A stretch of DNA of 64,000 nt, taken from positions 2,594,375 through 2,658,374 of the forward strand of contig CM039502.1 in assembly GCA_022432975.1 (NCBI GenBank), in the 5' to 3' direction. Shown here in pieces: positions 48,836 through 62,580 of the stretch (within the stretch, counting starts at the first letter, position 1; every line of letters starts with the position of its first letter). The position numbers and the translations under genes are program-made. Under the pieces are notes generated by a model that saw only the letters and a program-made list of their open reading frames with translations, made no database searches and was not told the DNA's origin. This stretch comes from Begonia masoniana. Taxonomy: Eukaryota > Streptophyta > Magnoliopsida > Cucurbitales > Begoniaceae.

Positions 48836-50333
48836 AAAAAGTCATGATGTCGACTTGGTCCAAACTTGATAAAAGTCTTATTTATGTTATACTATCTACT
48901 TCTAAAAAGACGATACAAGATTATAAAAAAAAAAAAAAAAAAGCAAAATAAGGAAGCACTCAATAAGCATAAATTGTTCTTATTTATCATTCGAGACCAT
49001 GTTCTCAAGTTTTATTTAAAAACGGGTTCTGTCAGTATCCTTCATTCTTTTCTAATGTAAGATTGTTCAATTGTCTTAAAATTGGTTAAGTCGGTAACTA
49101 TTCTCATTCTCACACGAGAGGTTGCCGCAATAAAGATGAATTTACTTGATGATTTCAAATATTTGTGACAATTATAGCACACCATCTTATACATTTCAGC
49201 CGAATTTGCCTTCCCTTCGAAGTCGAACAACCATACGCTTTTGTTCTCATTTCAATCCTACGATGAGATCAATTTCGTGTCAGGGAGAAAACACAACTAC
49301 AATTTGCAATCTTCTAATTGAATTTGAGAGTTACTTCCGAAACAATTTGAGCAAGTAGTTCGACAAGAACCAGCGATGTTTCAACTTGTCCATCTTTAAT
49401 ACAACCTTAACATACATTTTAACTTGTTTTATATGATAGTTTGATGCTATTGAATCAACTCCTGGATGCAATTGATAAAGGTTGGGTATAGAGATTATCG
49501 AGCAACTGTTTTAAATTTTTAATTAATTTAGCATCAACTAATCATTTAAGGTTTTGTTAGCTAAACATTATAAATAGCTTTTGATTTCCTGAGGCTAGTG
49601 ATGGTATAACAAATGTAGATTTTATCTTTAGTTTCATATATTTTAAAATAACGGTGAGAAGTAAGTCAGTGAAAAAGTAACTAGAAATTAAGAAATTAAA
49701 AAATTTGGACTTAACATTGTAGAGTCCTCAGTTCTCATTGTACAATATTATCTGTTTTAGATTTAACATTGTACATTGTATTATGTATGAAAGAGAACTA
49801 TTCTTAAAAAAATTTATTTTTCACTATCCCAAGCGATGTGAGATTGTACATAGTTACTCATAATCAACAAAATTTTGGATCGTGTTTTATTCCACAGTGT
49901 GGTTGTCACAAACACATGTTAAAATTAGAAAGAAATTTCATAGTTGAATTTGAAACTAAAATTTAAGCAAGATGATAACTAAAATAAAAAGTTAATAATC
50001 AATCAAATAATGAAGATTTTCAGATTCATTTTGACTGATTAGCAGTAGAGTTTTCCTTTTTCTGCGGACATATTGGATAATGCAGCCAAAAACCCTCCTC
50101 CCCTCCTCCCTTTTCTCTTATTCTTCAGTCAGCCATAGATGAACCGAACCTTCTTCTTCAAACTCCGTTTTCCTTGGCCCATTTCTTAATTTCTTTTATA
50201 CTTATCACTTTATTTTCCCTTTCTCGGTCCCATCATTCCCTGCTTGCCCTGGCACCACTGAACCCACTTCTTTTTTTAATCATCCCCTCTCTCTCTCTCT
50301 CTAAGTGTATGAGTTTGCGTATCAAGTTCCTTG

Positions 50334-50341
50334 TATATAAA
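50334..50341 (+). promoter_or_regulatory. TATA box of the YABBY gene
   Basis: TATATAAA, about 200 bp before the ATG, preceded by a CT-rich tract. It predicts transcription from about 50365 and a leader of roughly 170 nt. Confidence 0.65.
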
Positions 50342-50535
50342 GCCAGAGGTATACTGTACTGATATAGTAGCCGGGTTCAAAACCGAGAGAGATCATCAGC
50401 GGAGAATAAAAACCTTTTCTTTTTATTGCTTTGCTTTCTCACTCTGGGTTTCATCATTTGCAGGAGATTTTCCCTATTTTCTCTTTCTTTTTCCATCCTT
50501 CTTCTTCGGCCTTTCCTTCAGTTTTATCGTAAGAT

Positions 50536-53038
50536 ATGACGACCTGCATCAATGTTGCACCTGAGCAACTCTGCTATATACCCTGCAACTTTTGCAATAT
50601 TGTTCTTGCGGTATAATCGATTGAAGATCTACACTAGATTGCGTTATTACTATATCTTTGTTTCTTTTTTTTTTGTTCATATGATTACAGATCCTGAAAA
50701 GCCTAGTAATGTTCCAGTTTTTGTGATATCTTATTGAAGATTTTACTTTCTGGGTGTTGTTTTTAGTGGTCATGTCAGTCCTCCATCGTTGGACTTTTTC
50801 TTCTTACTTCTTCCTTTTTCCAGTCAAAGAAAAGACATTACCTGAGTTTCTTGATGTAGAGTTTCCTACCGCCATGGCTATGACGGATCAGAGAACTGCG
50901 GATTTTTACTTTTTTATTTTATTTTTTCTTCTTTGAAAAAAAAAATGTCTGAAACAAGCGTTTTATGACAAACTATGATGAAGACAACTCATTTCTTCTT
51001 TTAATTTCCTCCATTTGAGGCTAAATCCTTTCTCTTTACTGAAGCAATGCAACTTCTTGAAGTAATTCTCAGAGAAGAGAAGATGAAAACAAAAACAAAA
51101 CAAAAAATGATGACCCATTATTTTTCTAGGGTTTATTTTCATTCTTGAGCTCTCATCGATCCTCAGAAGTGAAATATGGAAACTGGGTCTTCCTCTTATT
51201 CATGTTTTCTTCTCTTTTCGAGCTTTTGGTTAAAATTTTCTTTTTGTGGATGAACAGGTGAGTGTTCCATGCAACAATTTGTTTGACATTGTCACAGTCC
51301 GATGTGGTCACTGCACAAATCTCTGGTCCGTGAACATGGCTTCTGCGTTTCAGTCACTTTCATGGCAAGATCCCCAGGTTAGTTTTTCTGCTATTTTTTT
51401 TTTAGTTTGTTTTCAGGGAGATTTTTGGATTAGGATCTGAATTCTTTACTTTATTGTCTGTTTTAGGGCATTTATTGGCCTATCTGAACTCTGAAATCTA
51501 GATTTCTGGGGTGGCTTTTCTCTTTTTTGAGAAAATAAAAAGACCCTAAAATCCAAAATCAGCGTGCAGAGTTAGATCCAGTGTTTTTATCAGCTCTGAA
51601 ACCCTAGCTATTTAGCAGCCATACCATGAAACCTAGTTCATTTCTTTTTGTAGACGAGTCAGATGCAGTCTAGCCGCTAGCCCGTCACTAGCGAGAATCA
51701 TTTTCTTTCTCTTCTCTTTCTTGACTATCCGTTTTTCGAAACATGGCTTTTGATTGATTTGATTGGACAGATGTTTTAGGGCTCGTAGGTTTAAATGAGT
51801 CTCTTTCTTCTTCAGACCTTTGTTTTTTGCTGTAAAATGCATTGAAATTCGAGTTTTCCGTAGATTTTCAAGCCTTTTTTATCGAAACCAACTGTCAATC
51901 TGGGTTTTATGTGCTAACAGATTCAGTCATTTCAAACTTTCCCTCAAATTTCTGTTCGTTCTCTCTCTCTCTCTCTCTCTCCAATCTTATATCAGACATT
52001 CGAGTCCACAAATTTCAAGTCCCTGATAAGCTTGCTGAGAACAGACAGTAAATAAAAGAGATGGCTAATATACTTTGATTTTCAAATCAAAGTATGAAGC
52101 TTAGTTCTCTATATATATATTTTTTAAATTTTGAATTTATTTAGGTTCAAAATTACTCTTACAATCCACCCGATCATTATCGAATCGACTCGGGTTCGTC
52201 TTCTAAATGCAACAACAAGATGACACTTCGTCCTCCTACCAAAACTTCAACCGAGCAAAGGCTCGTTAACCGAAGTAAGTAACCTAACTAATCATGGGTT
52301 TCAAAGCAAATTTCTCATCTTCAGAATTTTATTAAATTTAATGACATGGTGTTTTCTTTTTCAGCTCCCGAGAAGAGGCAGAGAGTACCTTCTGCATATA
52401 ATCAGTTCATAAAGTAATATAAATAAATTTCTCGATCCGATTTTCTTTTCAGTTTCTTAATCTTTTGCTTAAATTCCTTCTTGAAAATTCACTGTTTTAG
52501 GGAAGAGATTCAGAGGATCAAGGCGAATAACCCAGATATTACCCACAGGGAAGCATTCAGTACTGCTGCAAAAAATGTGAGAGGACGTTAGTTAGAACAA
52601 TTCATTTTATTATATGATTTTAATTTCCCATTTTTTGTCACATTTTCTGTAATTTTTTTTTTATCTTTATAGTGGGCACATTTTCCTCATATTCACTTTG
52701 GACTGATGCTAGAAACTAACAACCAGACCAAGGCAGATCACTCAGTAAGTGTTTGATTAAATCCTAGAAATATTAAATATTCAAATTTGAGAAAATATTC
52801 ATTTTTAAATTTTAATTAATTGAATTTCTTGTAATCAACATTCATGATTTACTTTACTTACAGTAGAGATATTGATGTAGGGTGAAATTTTAAGTAATTA
52901 ATCCAGTTTGATCTAACTTAGCCAACATTTACTTTTTGTTACTGTCTTAATTTTCTCTTTTCTGAAATATTCCTTGATTTTTAGCCTGTCTTCAGGCAGG
53001 GTTCCGAGAAGCAACTGATGTCGGGATTGCACTACTGA
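50536..53038 (+). CDS. YAB5: YABBY transcription factor, YAB5-like
   Basis: Seven exons join in frame: 50536-50610, 51258-51377, 52145-52274, 52365-52413, 52501-52576, 52673-52744 and 52985-53038. They total 576 nt and encode 191 residues, all with GT-AG introns. The N-terminal C2C2 zinc finger (residues about 13-45) shows [13 protein letters not shown] and, in exon 2, [11 protein letters not shown]. The C-terminal YABBY HMG-like domain (about 108-160) shows [36 protein letters not shown] and [11 protein letters not shown]. The intron positions split the YABBY domain as is usual in this family. The [11 protein letters not shown] start favours YAB5 over FIL/YAB3, CRC or INO. YABBY factors specify abaxial fate and blade growth in leaves. 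The first ATG after the TATA box that gives the finger is used. Confidence 0.95.
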
Positions 53039-56000
53039 GTACTAATCAATCGACAAGATGATCGGAAATTGCTCGAAATCTACGGAACCCTGATTTCTCT
53101 GTGTTTAATGTTCAAGAACAGTTAACTGTGTTTTACCTTCCTTTGTAATTTGATGTCACTTGCTTTGTTTTAGGTTCTCTCTATATGCATTTACTCTTAT
53201 AATAATAAAACTTATGTATCTGTATTTATTAATTAATTCTGATTAATTTTCAATTCTCGTGCAAGTGTTAGAGTTTAAACACCCACTTCGAATACTAATT
53301 TTGTTCCGACTTTGCGTGATCCTAGATTAGGCTGAGACGAAATTGGAAGGGCCAACACAACTCTCGAAGGAGAGTTATTTTCGAGTCTCTATCTCACTAA
53401 TACAATATTAAAAACTTGAGTAAGGTTGTATTATTGACTAATTCAATGTATTTGAAGATAAATAATGGTATTTGATGTTCTTTAAAAAATGAAATTTTCT
53501 CATCTAAGTGAATGTAATATTCTCTAATAGGTCGATTCCCGGCTGGTATCAGATCCCTTTCTTCTCTTTGCCTCGAACATCTTTCCGGCTTTTCTTATCC
53601 TGCATTCTTCTCTTTAATGGACACCAAACTCAAATAATGGAGGAATAATCCCTTCATGAGAACATACCCTCTTTGTTCTTTCAAAGACACTTATATCGAA
53701 CTTTGACAGCGAAGAACATCGTAAAATCAAACCATCTTTCGGATAAATTACGCAACTTGAACTATGTTGTATATATCTAGAATATTGTCTTTAAAAGATG
53801 AAACATCTTTGAAGTTTATTTCTAACCATTTGGTTAGATTATATTCCATAACATTTCAACGTGTCGCATGGATTATTATTCATCTTCATCGTCACACCGA
53901 AATGTTGTCTATGTTCTATGAAAGTACTTTATGCTTTGAGCAACGGTTGATACTTAAACCATCACATTTTAGTTAACATAACATTGTATATTTAGTTTTC
54001 ATTAAAAATAAATTAATATTAAATGATCTACAGTGGGTTATCATGTAATTATAATTTTGAACCATGCTCTTGTAATTTTTCTATACATCTAATGGATGTC
54101 ACATTAATTCTCTCATCATGAATTCTCAAATTTAAGAGACATTAAAGCCTTTTAAATTATTATTATGTTTAAAATTGATAAATAAAGTTTCTTCCTGAAA
54201 TTATTGACCAATTAATTTACTGTTTTAAAAAAAAAAAAGCTTTTTTTTTTCAGACATAGGCTCAAACTCATAATGAGCAACCAACCTCTCTGAAAATGAT
54301 GCATATTTGGACCACATAGCTTGGCTATCATCACTTTAATACTGAGTTAGGACCATTTTTAATTAAATACACGTGACAGACAGAAAATAATCCTATGTTA
54401 AGAATATAAATCATTAATGATTCCCGTGTTTCATAATTTGTTCTTCGTCACTAATAATTTGTTTTTTTTTTGTTTTTGTACTTGTTGATTTATCATTTAT
54501 ATATGATTAATGTTAAGTTTATTCTCTATTTCTACAGTTTAATCTTACATTCTAAAGTGACGCTCATAATTTGAGCAATAATTAAAATAAATTATACATA
54601 GATGAAATAAAACATTAATTGTATCAATTGATGAGCGTGAACTAATAAAGTAAAATAAAAGTGTAGAAATAAAATATAAATATGGCATTATTCTTTATAT
54701 CTTTCTTTTCATAACAAATGAAATTCAAGTCGTAGATTTCATATACGGGGACGTTATTTAACTGGTCGATTCTAATGTTTATGAATGCCACTTATTTTCT
54801 CTTTTGTTTTTTTTTTGAAGATAGAGATTCGAGTGTAAAATCAAAGTGTAAACATAAAATTACCTAATTAATGTTAAATAAGTGATGATAAATATAATAG
54901 TTATTTACTGGCAGTCAAATTAAAAAAATATACATATATTTTATTTCTATTTTTAATTTTTCTTCCCTCGACTTCTCTTGCATCATATAGCCAATATAAT
55001 CAGAAGGGTTTTTTAGAAAGGAGAAAAATAGCTAAGAAAAAATCAGAAAGAGTTTTTTTAGAGAGGGAAAAAAACATTATGGGAGAGAGAGAGAGAGAAA
55101 GAGAACGAGTTGGAAACTAACCTAAAAAAGGATAATATTAAATCTGAAACTATGATAATTGAGAGTCCCAGGGATCTGACGGTGGGGTGGTGATGGATTA
55201 AAGATGGGAAATTGTTTTTTGTTTTTTAGGGTTTGGGGTTGTTTACAGAGAAAGTGCGTATGATGAGAAGGTTGATAACAGTAGAGAGAGAGAGAGAAGG
55301 GGTTGTCGGTTGTGTGGCTGGAGAAGAAAAGAAGGAAGCTTTACTTTTTGCGAGGGAGTGGTGTTTCAGGTCAGAAATTCTGATACCATAATCAAACCAT
55401 TTCTGACAACTAGAATCTGAAATGTCAATTTCATGTCTGTTTAACGCATTCATTTCATTTCATCTTTTTCTGCACACCTTCCCTTCCCTCAAACACTCAA
55501 CACCCCCCTTCTCTCCCGCTCTCTCTCCTCACTCACTCTCTCTCTCTCTCTCTAGGTTAGTGTCCTCGAAGGAGTTCTCCTAGCTCACATGCGACAGACC
55601 CATTTCTTTCTGCACTCCTTCTAACATGGACTCTCTCTCTCTCTCTACATTCATCTCGCCCCTATCTATCTGCCCTCATTCGAAGATAGAATCTCTCTCT
55701 CTCTCTCTCTCTCTCTGAAGTTGATGCATGAGAGAAATGAAGTGGTCCTTCATAAAATCCAAATGGGTCTGTAAATTTACGATGATTGGGGACATGATAA
55801 AGGGGTCCAAATGAGTTGAAGCGGAAAAGAAATATATATTTTATTATAACCTAAAATTTGACCACCATTTGATTCCTTTCCAGTGTAATCTTCTCCTCTC
55901 AACCATCTCTGTTCATCAATGTCTGATGAACCTTGTCACACGTGGACCTCTGTTTCATTTATTTTTGACTTGTCGTGGACGTAGTTTTCCTCTAAATTGA

Positions 56001-57773
56001 GGAAATGATAAATGAAAAGCACTTATCGAATATATACTTGACATTACTCCTGTGAAGCTCAAATAGGGTAAACTTTGAGTAAATACTAACTTAGGTTGCA
56101 CTAAAATTTTTTGATATTGATTGTTCTATTTATTTCAAATTATATAAAAAATAAATCTATTTGTTGTTGATAATTTAAATCTATTCATTTTATTAGACTT
56201 AGAGTTGCATAAGAGGTTATTCGCGCCAAAACAGATCAAGTCGTTCGACCCTTAACTTTAAATTATTGAATATGAGCAGAAGTTTTAATTCAAAATAGAA
56301 GCCAAAACATGATAAACTAAATATTCAATAGTGACATCAAAAATAAAGTGATAATATAAATCCAAAGAATTATGATAAAAATAAAATAAAATAGCATCTA
56401 AAAGAAAGAATTATTTTAACCTAACAAAGTAAAACACTCAAGGAAATAAAACTATGGAATTAAAAGTCGGGTCTACTCCTGCACCGACAACTAGTGAACT
56501 CTATGAATTAAATCTGAAAGGGGAGAGTCGTTTGGTGTGAGTTGACTAAACTTACGACCTCCACGTGAGTCGGCCAACATTTAATGTATGTGCTCAATAA
56601 AAATATGTATATTGAAAAATAAATATATAATATAAAAATCGACGAGCTATAAAATGGTCACGTCATTTTATAGGAAAACAAGTCTCAAAATAAGATTAAA
56701 GAAAAACTATGTAATGTGGTACATAAAATCAAACTCTTATCTCAAATGTGTCTACTACAATTCAAAGTTCAACAATCTAAAAATGCTCAAAAATTTTGTT
56801 TTAAGATTCGGTACCTAATCATCATATCAGCTTCAAATTTTCACACTCAAAATTTTGAATTCTTAAGCAAAAAATGACCCAAGAATTTTGGGTCAAAAAT
56901 CAAAATTTTAACTCAAAACTAGCCTTAGTCGCGACCCAAATAGGGCCTAAGCCACAACCTAAACATGCCAAGTCGAGACCTAAGCAACGTTGTCTGCCCA
57001 TTTTCACCGATTTCCCTCCATATTTTCGGACAAACTCGAAACTTGAATAATCAACAGTTTACAAGGTCAAAGCGAAATAGAAAATACATCTATAAATCAA
57101 AAATCTTAGCCCAAAAATTTCATCTTTAATAAGAAATATCGAACCATCACAACAATTTAGGAGAAAGACTTGGATTCAATCATAACTCCAAAATCAGAAT
57201 TTTCAACCGATACATCACGTTAATTCGATCGAATTTCAAACCTTTGTTTCACTGAAATCAAATTCTTTTAGAAAAAAATCAATTTTTTCCAAAACTTTTG
57301 AAGGTATCATCGAAAACAACATACCTTTATAAATTCAATGTTACCGGTGTTGAATCCTTAGGAAAACTCAAATTCCAGCAAAATATATCACCTTTAAATC
57401 ACTAAATTCTCTCTTCCTCTTCCCAGCAACAGGTTGAATAAGAGATATCGTAACTGTCTTCCATATTAATATATTTTTTTAAATGACTCACCCACTAACT
57501 ATCATGGGCCAGTGGTTACCACCCAAAACATTAGTGATGAAGTTTATTTTTAGTACAACAATCATTTGCTCAAACAAGCTGAAGCAATGAAGTGTTTAAA
57601 GTGCTCGAGATTGTCTGCCCAATCTAACTGAAGATTGTCAGCTTGCATGGAAAAAGGGATGATGAGAGAGAGAGAGAGAGAGTACGTCGTCGGCTGCTTT
57701 CTCTCGTAGGCTGACTTCCGAAGCTTCCCTCCGGCACCTCTCTGTCCTCAGACTTCATCGAACTGGTCCAACA
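53039..57773. other. YABBY 3' region and intergenic DNA
   Basis: The YABBY 3' UTR probably ends before 53240 (aataataaaac signals near 53200). CT/GA microsatellites are frequent at 55086-55103, 55535-55555, 55625-55648 and 55690-55717. A minus-strand frame at 55226-55453 has no domain. 56000-57640 is AT-rich without features. Confidence 0.5.
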
Positions 57774-57899
57774 ATGGCGTCTCCGCGACCCTTTCCCACT
57801 CCCGCTGTTTCTGAACTATCTAGCTCCAATCTCACCTATTCACCCCTTAGATTCTTCATCTTCATGGCGATGATCGAGAAGGCTTCGGAATTTTTATAA
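57774..57899 (+). CDS. Possible short ORF, unrecognised
   Basis: A 41-codon frame starts in a good plant context (aacaATGGCG) inside a GC-richer island (57685-57890) after a GA microsatellite. The peptide begins MASPRPFPTPAVSELSSS, is serine/proline rich and matches nothing I know. There are no visible splice sites linking it to more coding sequence. It could be a leader peptide, the remnant of a gene's first exon, or chance. Confidence 0.2.
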   Translation: MASPRPFPTPAVSELSSSNLTYSPLRFFIFMAMIEKASEFL

Positions 57900-58283
57900 T
57901 AAATATAATCAACATTTTTCTGAATTAACTGCAGGAGTGTCGAAAATTCATAATGTTTTTTTGTCAGTAATGAGCAAAAACAACACAAACTTTCATAACT
58001 TTGAATGTTTGGCTGGTCGAAAAATTTAAAGAAGGCGACGACGACAATGACTTCTGTTTCCGACCCATTTCCACACTGTCATATTCAATCAGTTCATGCC
58101 TTCTGCTCCATGATTAAAGTCTCAATTACATTTCTTCACATTCGTACTTCTCATTTAAACAACTTTATATTATAAAGTCCACAAATGTATATCTAAGACT
58201 TTGGAATAGTTTAAATAATATATTTGTTTTATTAGCTTATACACTTTGTACATCAGCATTCTAATGAAAACTCAACAACTATT

Positions 58284-59300
58284 CTAGGAAGCTCCAGTAA
58301 GAGGAGGATGGAATCCGTTGAAGACACTCAGAGCTGATGACTCTTTGCAGAATTTATCTTCTCTTGTCTCCTCATTTTCTTCGGCATCCCATAGGAATCG
58401 CGCATACGATGCTAGAACGTAACTGCAGATTCAGAACAGTGAACAAGATCAGAAATATCAGAACATTTTACAAGTTTTAAGGACTCTGAATGATTCTCAC
58501 CAGTCGTCAGGAGAAACTTTTACTGCTTGATCGAAATAACTTTCGGCTCTCGGAGCATCCTTCTGAGACTCCCAGATCAAATCTGCGTACATCGACAGAG
58601 CTGTTCCATCAATCGGACTCTCTAATATTGCTCTTCCGCAGTACTCTTCAGCTTTAACAAAATCTCCTTGAACCTGTTAGAATATGAAAATTTCCGTTCA
58701 AGATTTGTTTTAACATTGTTTGATTGAGTTCAAATCTAGGGTTCTAATACGCACCTCTTTCAGGAAACGAGCGTAATTGGTTAGAAGCAGGGAGTTCGTA
58801 GGATTTGCCTCGATCATTTTCTGATAATACAACTCTGTTGGATCATATCCATGGTTTGAATCCGAAAATCCCTGGCATCCAACGTCCCTGCCGTAGGGTC
58901 CGCCACCACTACCACCATCAACACCACCTCCAAACAATACGTTGGTTTCATAGCATTCTCCCAAACCAGAGTTCGAAAATAAACTGCAATCGAGTGACAC
59001 AGTTTTCTGGCAATTCAACCCAACCGCCTCCGCTCCTTTCTCGATCTCAGAAAATATATTGCTCGAGGGTTTCTTCTCGACCCTCGAGAGGTCTCGGAGA
59101 TCAGTATCGGAGAAAGCGCGCGTCATCCTTTTTCCCGAATCTTCAAGCGAAGAAGATATAGATAAGAAAGAAGGAGACGCAGAGAGCGGAAGTGAACGAG
59201 GTTTTGGAATTTGGAGGACTGTCTCGGTCTCTTGAAAATATTCTTTTGGTTGGGCTAGCCATGAATTCAGAAATGGAGTCGAAGAACTTCTCAGAAGCAT
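58284..59300 (-). CDS. Tetratricopeptide-repeat-like protein
   Basis: Three exons, 59300-58755, 58673-58501 and 58422-58284, join in frame to 285 residues (donors GAG|GTGCGT and TG|GTGAGA; acceptors AACAG and TGCAG). The N-terminus MLLRSSSTPFLNSWL is typical of this plant TPR family. Three TPR-like units follow from about residue 170: YYQKMIEANPTNSLLLTNYA, AEEYCGRAILESPIDGTALS and AESYFDQAVKVSPDDCYVLA. A glycine-rich stretch (GGGVDGGSGGGPYG) lies before them. I chose Met at 59300 over the in-frame Met at 59360, because a TATA box sits at 59368-59375 and the upstream Met would precede the likely transcript start. The family is a set of uncharacterised plant proteins; the repeats suggest protein binding. 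Confidence 0.88.
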
Positions 59301-59367
59301 AGCAAATTCACTCAAAAATGCTCGAGTGACTCTTTGGTTGCACTGAAGTCTCAGCGTCACAGCCGAA

Positions 59368-59375
59368 ATTTATAG
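59368..59375 (-). promoter_or_regulatory. TATA box of the TPR gene
   Basis: CTATAAAT on the minus strand, about 70 bp before the ATG at 59300. It decides the start-codon choice. Confidence 0.6.
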
Positions 59376-59795
59376 CGAGAGGGGAGGAAGACGAATCGTA
59401 CCTAGGCGACTAGGCGTAATTTCAATGACTAAGGACGTGTTTGGCTCTAAGTTTTCAAGACAAAAACTGAGTTTTCAGCAATTATTCTGCTGAACTTGCA
59501 TTTCAATTTCTAATTTTTAAAGATAAGTCATTTAATTGATAATTATAGTTATTTAATTATTTCATTTATTAATTATAATTTTTATTATATTCTGTATATT
59601 TTTCTTCTCACTTATTGCATTGCTATATTCAAATAAATTAAATAATAATAAGAAGGGTAGAAAATAGCAATTTTCTGTAAGCTTTAAATTAAATTTGGTG
59701 CATTGCCAAACGCGACTTTCTTGTTTCCGGTTCATGGGAAGGAAGCACAAGTACGTTGTACCCGGTTGGACTTCAGAGGGCCCACTTATCATGAT

Positions 59796-59862
59796 CACGT
59801 GGATAGGGACCCACTGAACCTGACGATAGAGTTTGGACGGCCTAGATCAAATCTCCCACGTG
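59796..59862. promoter_or_regulatory. Pair of G-box/ABRE-like motifs upstream of the TPR gene
   Basis: CACGTG occurs at 59796-59801 and 59857-59862, in the contexts atcacgtgg and cccacgtgat, both about 420-490 bp before the TATA box. Paired G-boxes are bound by bZIP or bHLH factors and can confer ABA or light response. The role is inferred. Confidence 0.4.
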
Positions 59863-59899
59863 ATCTACGAAGCAAATTGCATTATCATGGCGGGGCAAG

Positions 59900-62120
59900 A
59901 GAGTAGGATATTTCCTTTGTCTCAAGGTAGATTTCTTAACACCCTTACTTTGGCAGAAATTAACGAATTTACCATCGAGAGCTATGATTGGCTGTCGTGT
60001 CTCAGATGGGACCCGATAGCGACAAAAGCTGCAGAGAGGTGGAGCCCACAATTGGATTCAACGGTGGGAACTCGAGTCATCGGACTGCTGGTTGACAAGG
60101 TCATGCTAGATTCGATGGGTCCCGCTGATATGGCATTTTGTCTTCCAACTTTTCCCCAAGGCTGTTATGGTAATTTAGGGTGATTATAAACAACAAAACG
60201 TGATTTTCACATTATTTGTGCTCCACGGTCGGAATGTTACAAGACTTTCAGCATAAGTCAAATTTATTGATTTTTACTAGTCAATTACTTGAGAAAAATA
60301 TATATAACTTTAAAAAAAATATTGTCATAATAACAATTTTATCTTAAAAATAATATATGACGACATATTCTATGAATATATTTTGACTATAATTGTGACA
60401 GTTTGCTCTGTAAAAGTAAATATAATTTAAGATTTTGCTGATTGTGAAGACCCAACTCATATCAATGGGGTGCACAATCTCACATCGATTCGAATAGTGA
60501 AAATTGAATTATTTATAAGTAGAGATCTCTTTATTATATTATACAGTACATTTTTAGCTAACTTCAATAAAAAATCAGTGTGAACTCTGACTCAAACCCG
60601 ACAATATTATATCAGGAGCATTAATCGATTCCACAACAGTAATTTAGGTTTCATTAACTATAACAAATTTTTTGGTTTGAATATTATTTTGGAAATCAAA
60701 GATTTAAATTTACTCAAAAATAAACAAAATGAGATTTAAAGATTAGAAAAATAAGAAAGATTCTACCCTTGCATCCTACATGCATCGTTCCGTTCCTAGA
60801 CGAGGCCCGTGGATAACGTGTTTGTGCGCTTGTGCATGCTTCATGATGATTGGTGAGACGTAGGGTAGAGATGGTGACTTTTGAGTTGATTTATTTAAAA
60901 ATTAAAATTAAATATTAAGATAAAGTTAATTATGATATACAATTTTAAAATGATTATTATTTCAATCTCAATTTCTTAGGAATTTAATTTAATATTTAAA
61001 ATTTATAATTGCCAATCAATAAAAGATTAAATTCAATCTATGCCTAATGTGGTGTGAAAATGAGGCGTGATTTGTGATTTAAAGCTTGAAATATAGAACT
61101 GTTATAGATAAATCTTGAAAAAGATATAAAGCTTTGTGACTTTGATTGATTGTGAGTCATATATAGGCCGCACAAGGCATGTAATGCACCTAATAATAAT
61201 GGCGACACTCAAAATTTGGACATTATGATTTATTTGACTATTGACGTTCCATGTAGTAGTATGTGACAAATTTTTGTGCAAGAGAGATAATTACGAAGTA
61301 ATTGTAAGAGCTCAACCCAAACATATGAAGTTATATGATTTATCGAGAGGATTCTTTTTTTTTTACTTAGTATAATATCTTTTAAAGTAGAATTACTTAT
61401 AAAATTGTCTTCATTTTCAATGAAGACAAACAATGTTTCTAGTCTGAGAATACTAAAAGTGTCGCCAACATAGACATTAGGTTTTTGACGGAGAAAATTG
61501 AGTTCTATTTGATAGTTGTGGGCCGGTTCGGTCGGATCCATCATTTGGAAAATGCAAAGAACCTAAACAATCTCGTAGGAAGTTTAAACTCCCACGACCG
61601 TGGATTTGAATTTTGCTTTCAGATCATTGAGGAGCTCAGTAGGGGAGAGAGACAATTAAGGAATCAAAGGAGTTTGGATTTTGACGGAGGGAGATGTTCT
61701 TATGGCGCTCACTTTAAAAGAGTTTGTAACAAGTTTAAAAAGTAACAAAAATTTAGAAATATAATCATTGAATTGAAAGTCATGGAGTAAATTGACTAAC
61801 TAAATGTGACTGAAAGTACAAAGTAATTTAGAGTCTTGAATTAGTGACCCAAGAAATTGATTGATTGTAAAATCAAGTCAAACGGAATTAAAACATAAAA
61901 GTTACGCGAATTAGAAAGATTGAAAACGGATATTATGCTCGGAATTAAAGATCATAAAACAAGTTGTATGAAGATGAGGTGACTTAGCTTTGATGTTGGT
62001 GGATGAAAATTATTGATCAATGAGATGCTAATGATTGTCCTAATTAAATTAAATTAATTAATTAAGTTTAATTTTTATTGACTTTGGTTTTATTGTAACT
62101 ACTCATAAATCAAAGAGCTA
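59900..62120. other. Intergenic region with no supported gene
   Basis: A 116-codon plus frame at 59833-60183 sits in a GC-richer stretch but has no recognisable domain. Near 60445-60530, gaagacccaactcatatc and ctcacatcgattcgaatag resemble phrases common in short plant LTR repeats; family and boundaries are unclear. 60680-62100 is AT-rich. Confidence 0.45.
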
Positions 62121-62258
62121 AACACAACAGTTAAGACAAATAAAATGTAATTGTAATTTAACATTTTAAAAACGTAAATAAATAAATAAACACAACAGTT
62201 AAGACAAATAAAATGTAATTGTAATTTAACATTTTAAAAACGTAAATAAATAAATAAA
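62121..62258. repeat. 68-bp tandem duplication
   Basis: acacaacagttaagacaaat recurs at a 68-bp offset, with the units appearing identical, ending in (aaat)n. Non-coding. Confidence 0.85.
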
Positions 62259-62580
62259 ATTAAAAATTTAATTCTTATTTTTGGAGGAAGAATGAAGAGA
62301 GAGGGAGAGAAGAAAGATGAAAGAAGAGAAAAAGAAAAAAAAATTTGTCACGTCGATTTATGTATATATACAAAAAACTTGATGAATTCCCTTCGGTGTT
62401 GAATTATGCATATTATGATGTTTGAAATATTTAGAAAAAAAAAATAGATAAAAATTGAGAGGAATTCGATTAAGCGACACTCAAACTTCAATTTTTCCCC
62501 TAAATCACTTATTCGAGCAATGTTTGGGTGCAATAGCGCTAGATAATGCAATAGCATATATAATTATAACGAGTGAGTTA

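Larger units (their letters stand above)
44897..50330. other. Intergenic region between GH17 and YABBY
   Basis: Frames at 45016-45294 on both strands have no domain and overlap each other. CT and GA/GGGA microsatellites are at 46364-46392 and 46549-46594. A MITE-like repeat is at 48640-48835. Near 47010 the phrase gatttacgtggaaaactctg resembles interior LTR debris. No gene is supported; a CT-rich tract at about 50096-50300 begins the YABBY promoter. Confidence 0.5.

Noticed and set aside
59833..60183. 116-codon frame upstream of the TPR gene
   Set aside because: No recognisable domain; the antisense strand is open too. Kept only as a GC-richer patch.
60430..60640. Possible short LTR (TRIM-like) element around ctcacatcgattcg
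   Set aside because: The phrases resemble common plant repeats, but I could not find paired LTRs, a PBS or a TSD.
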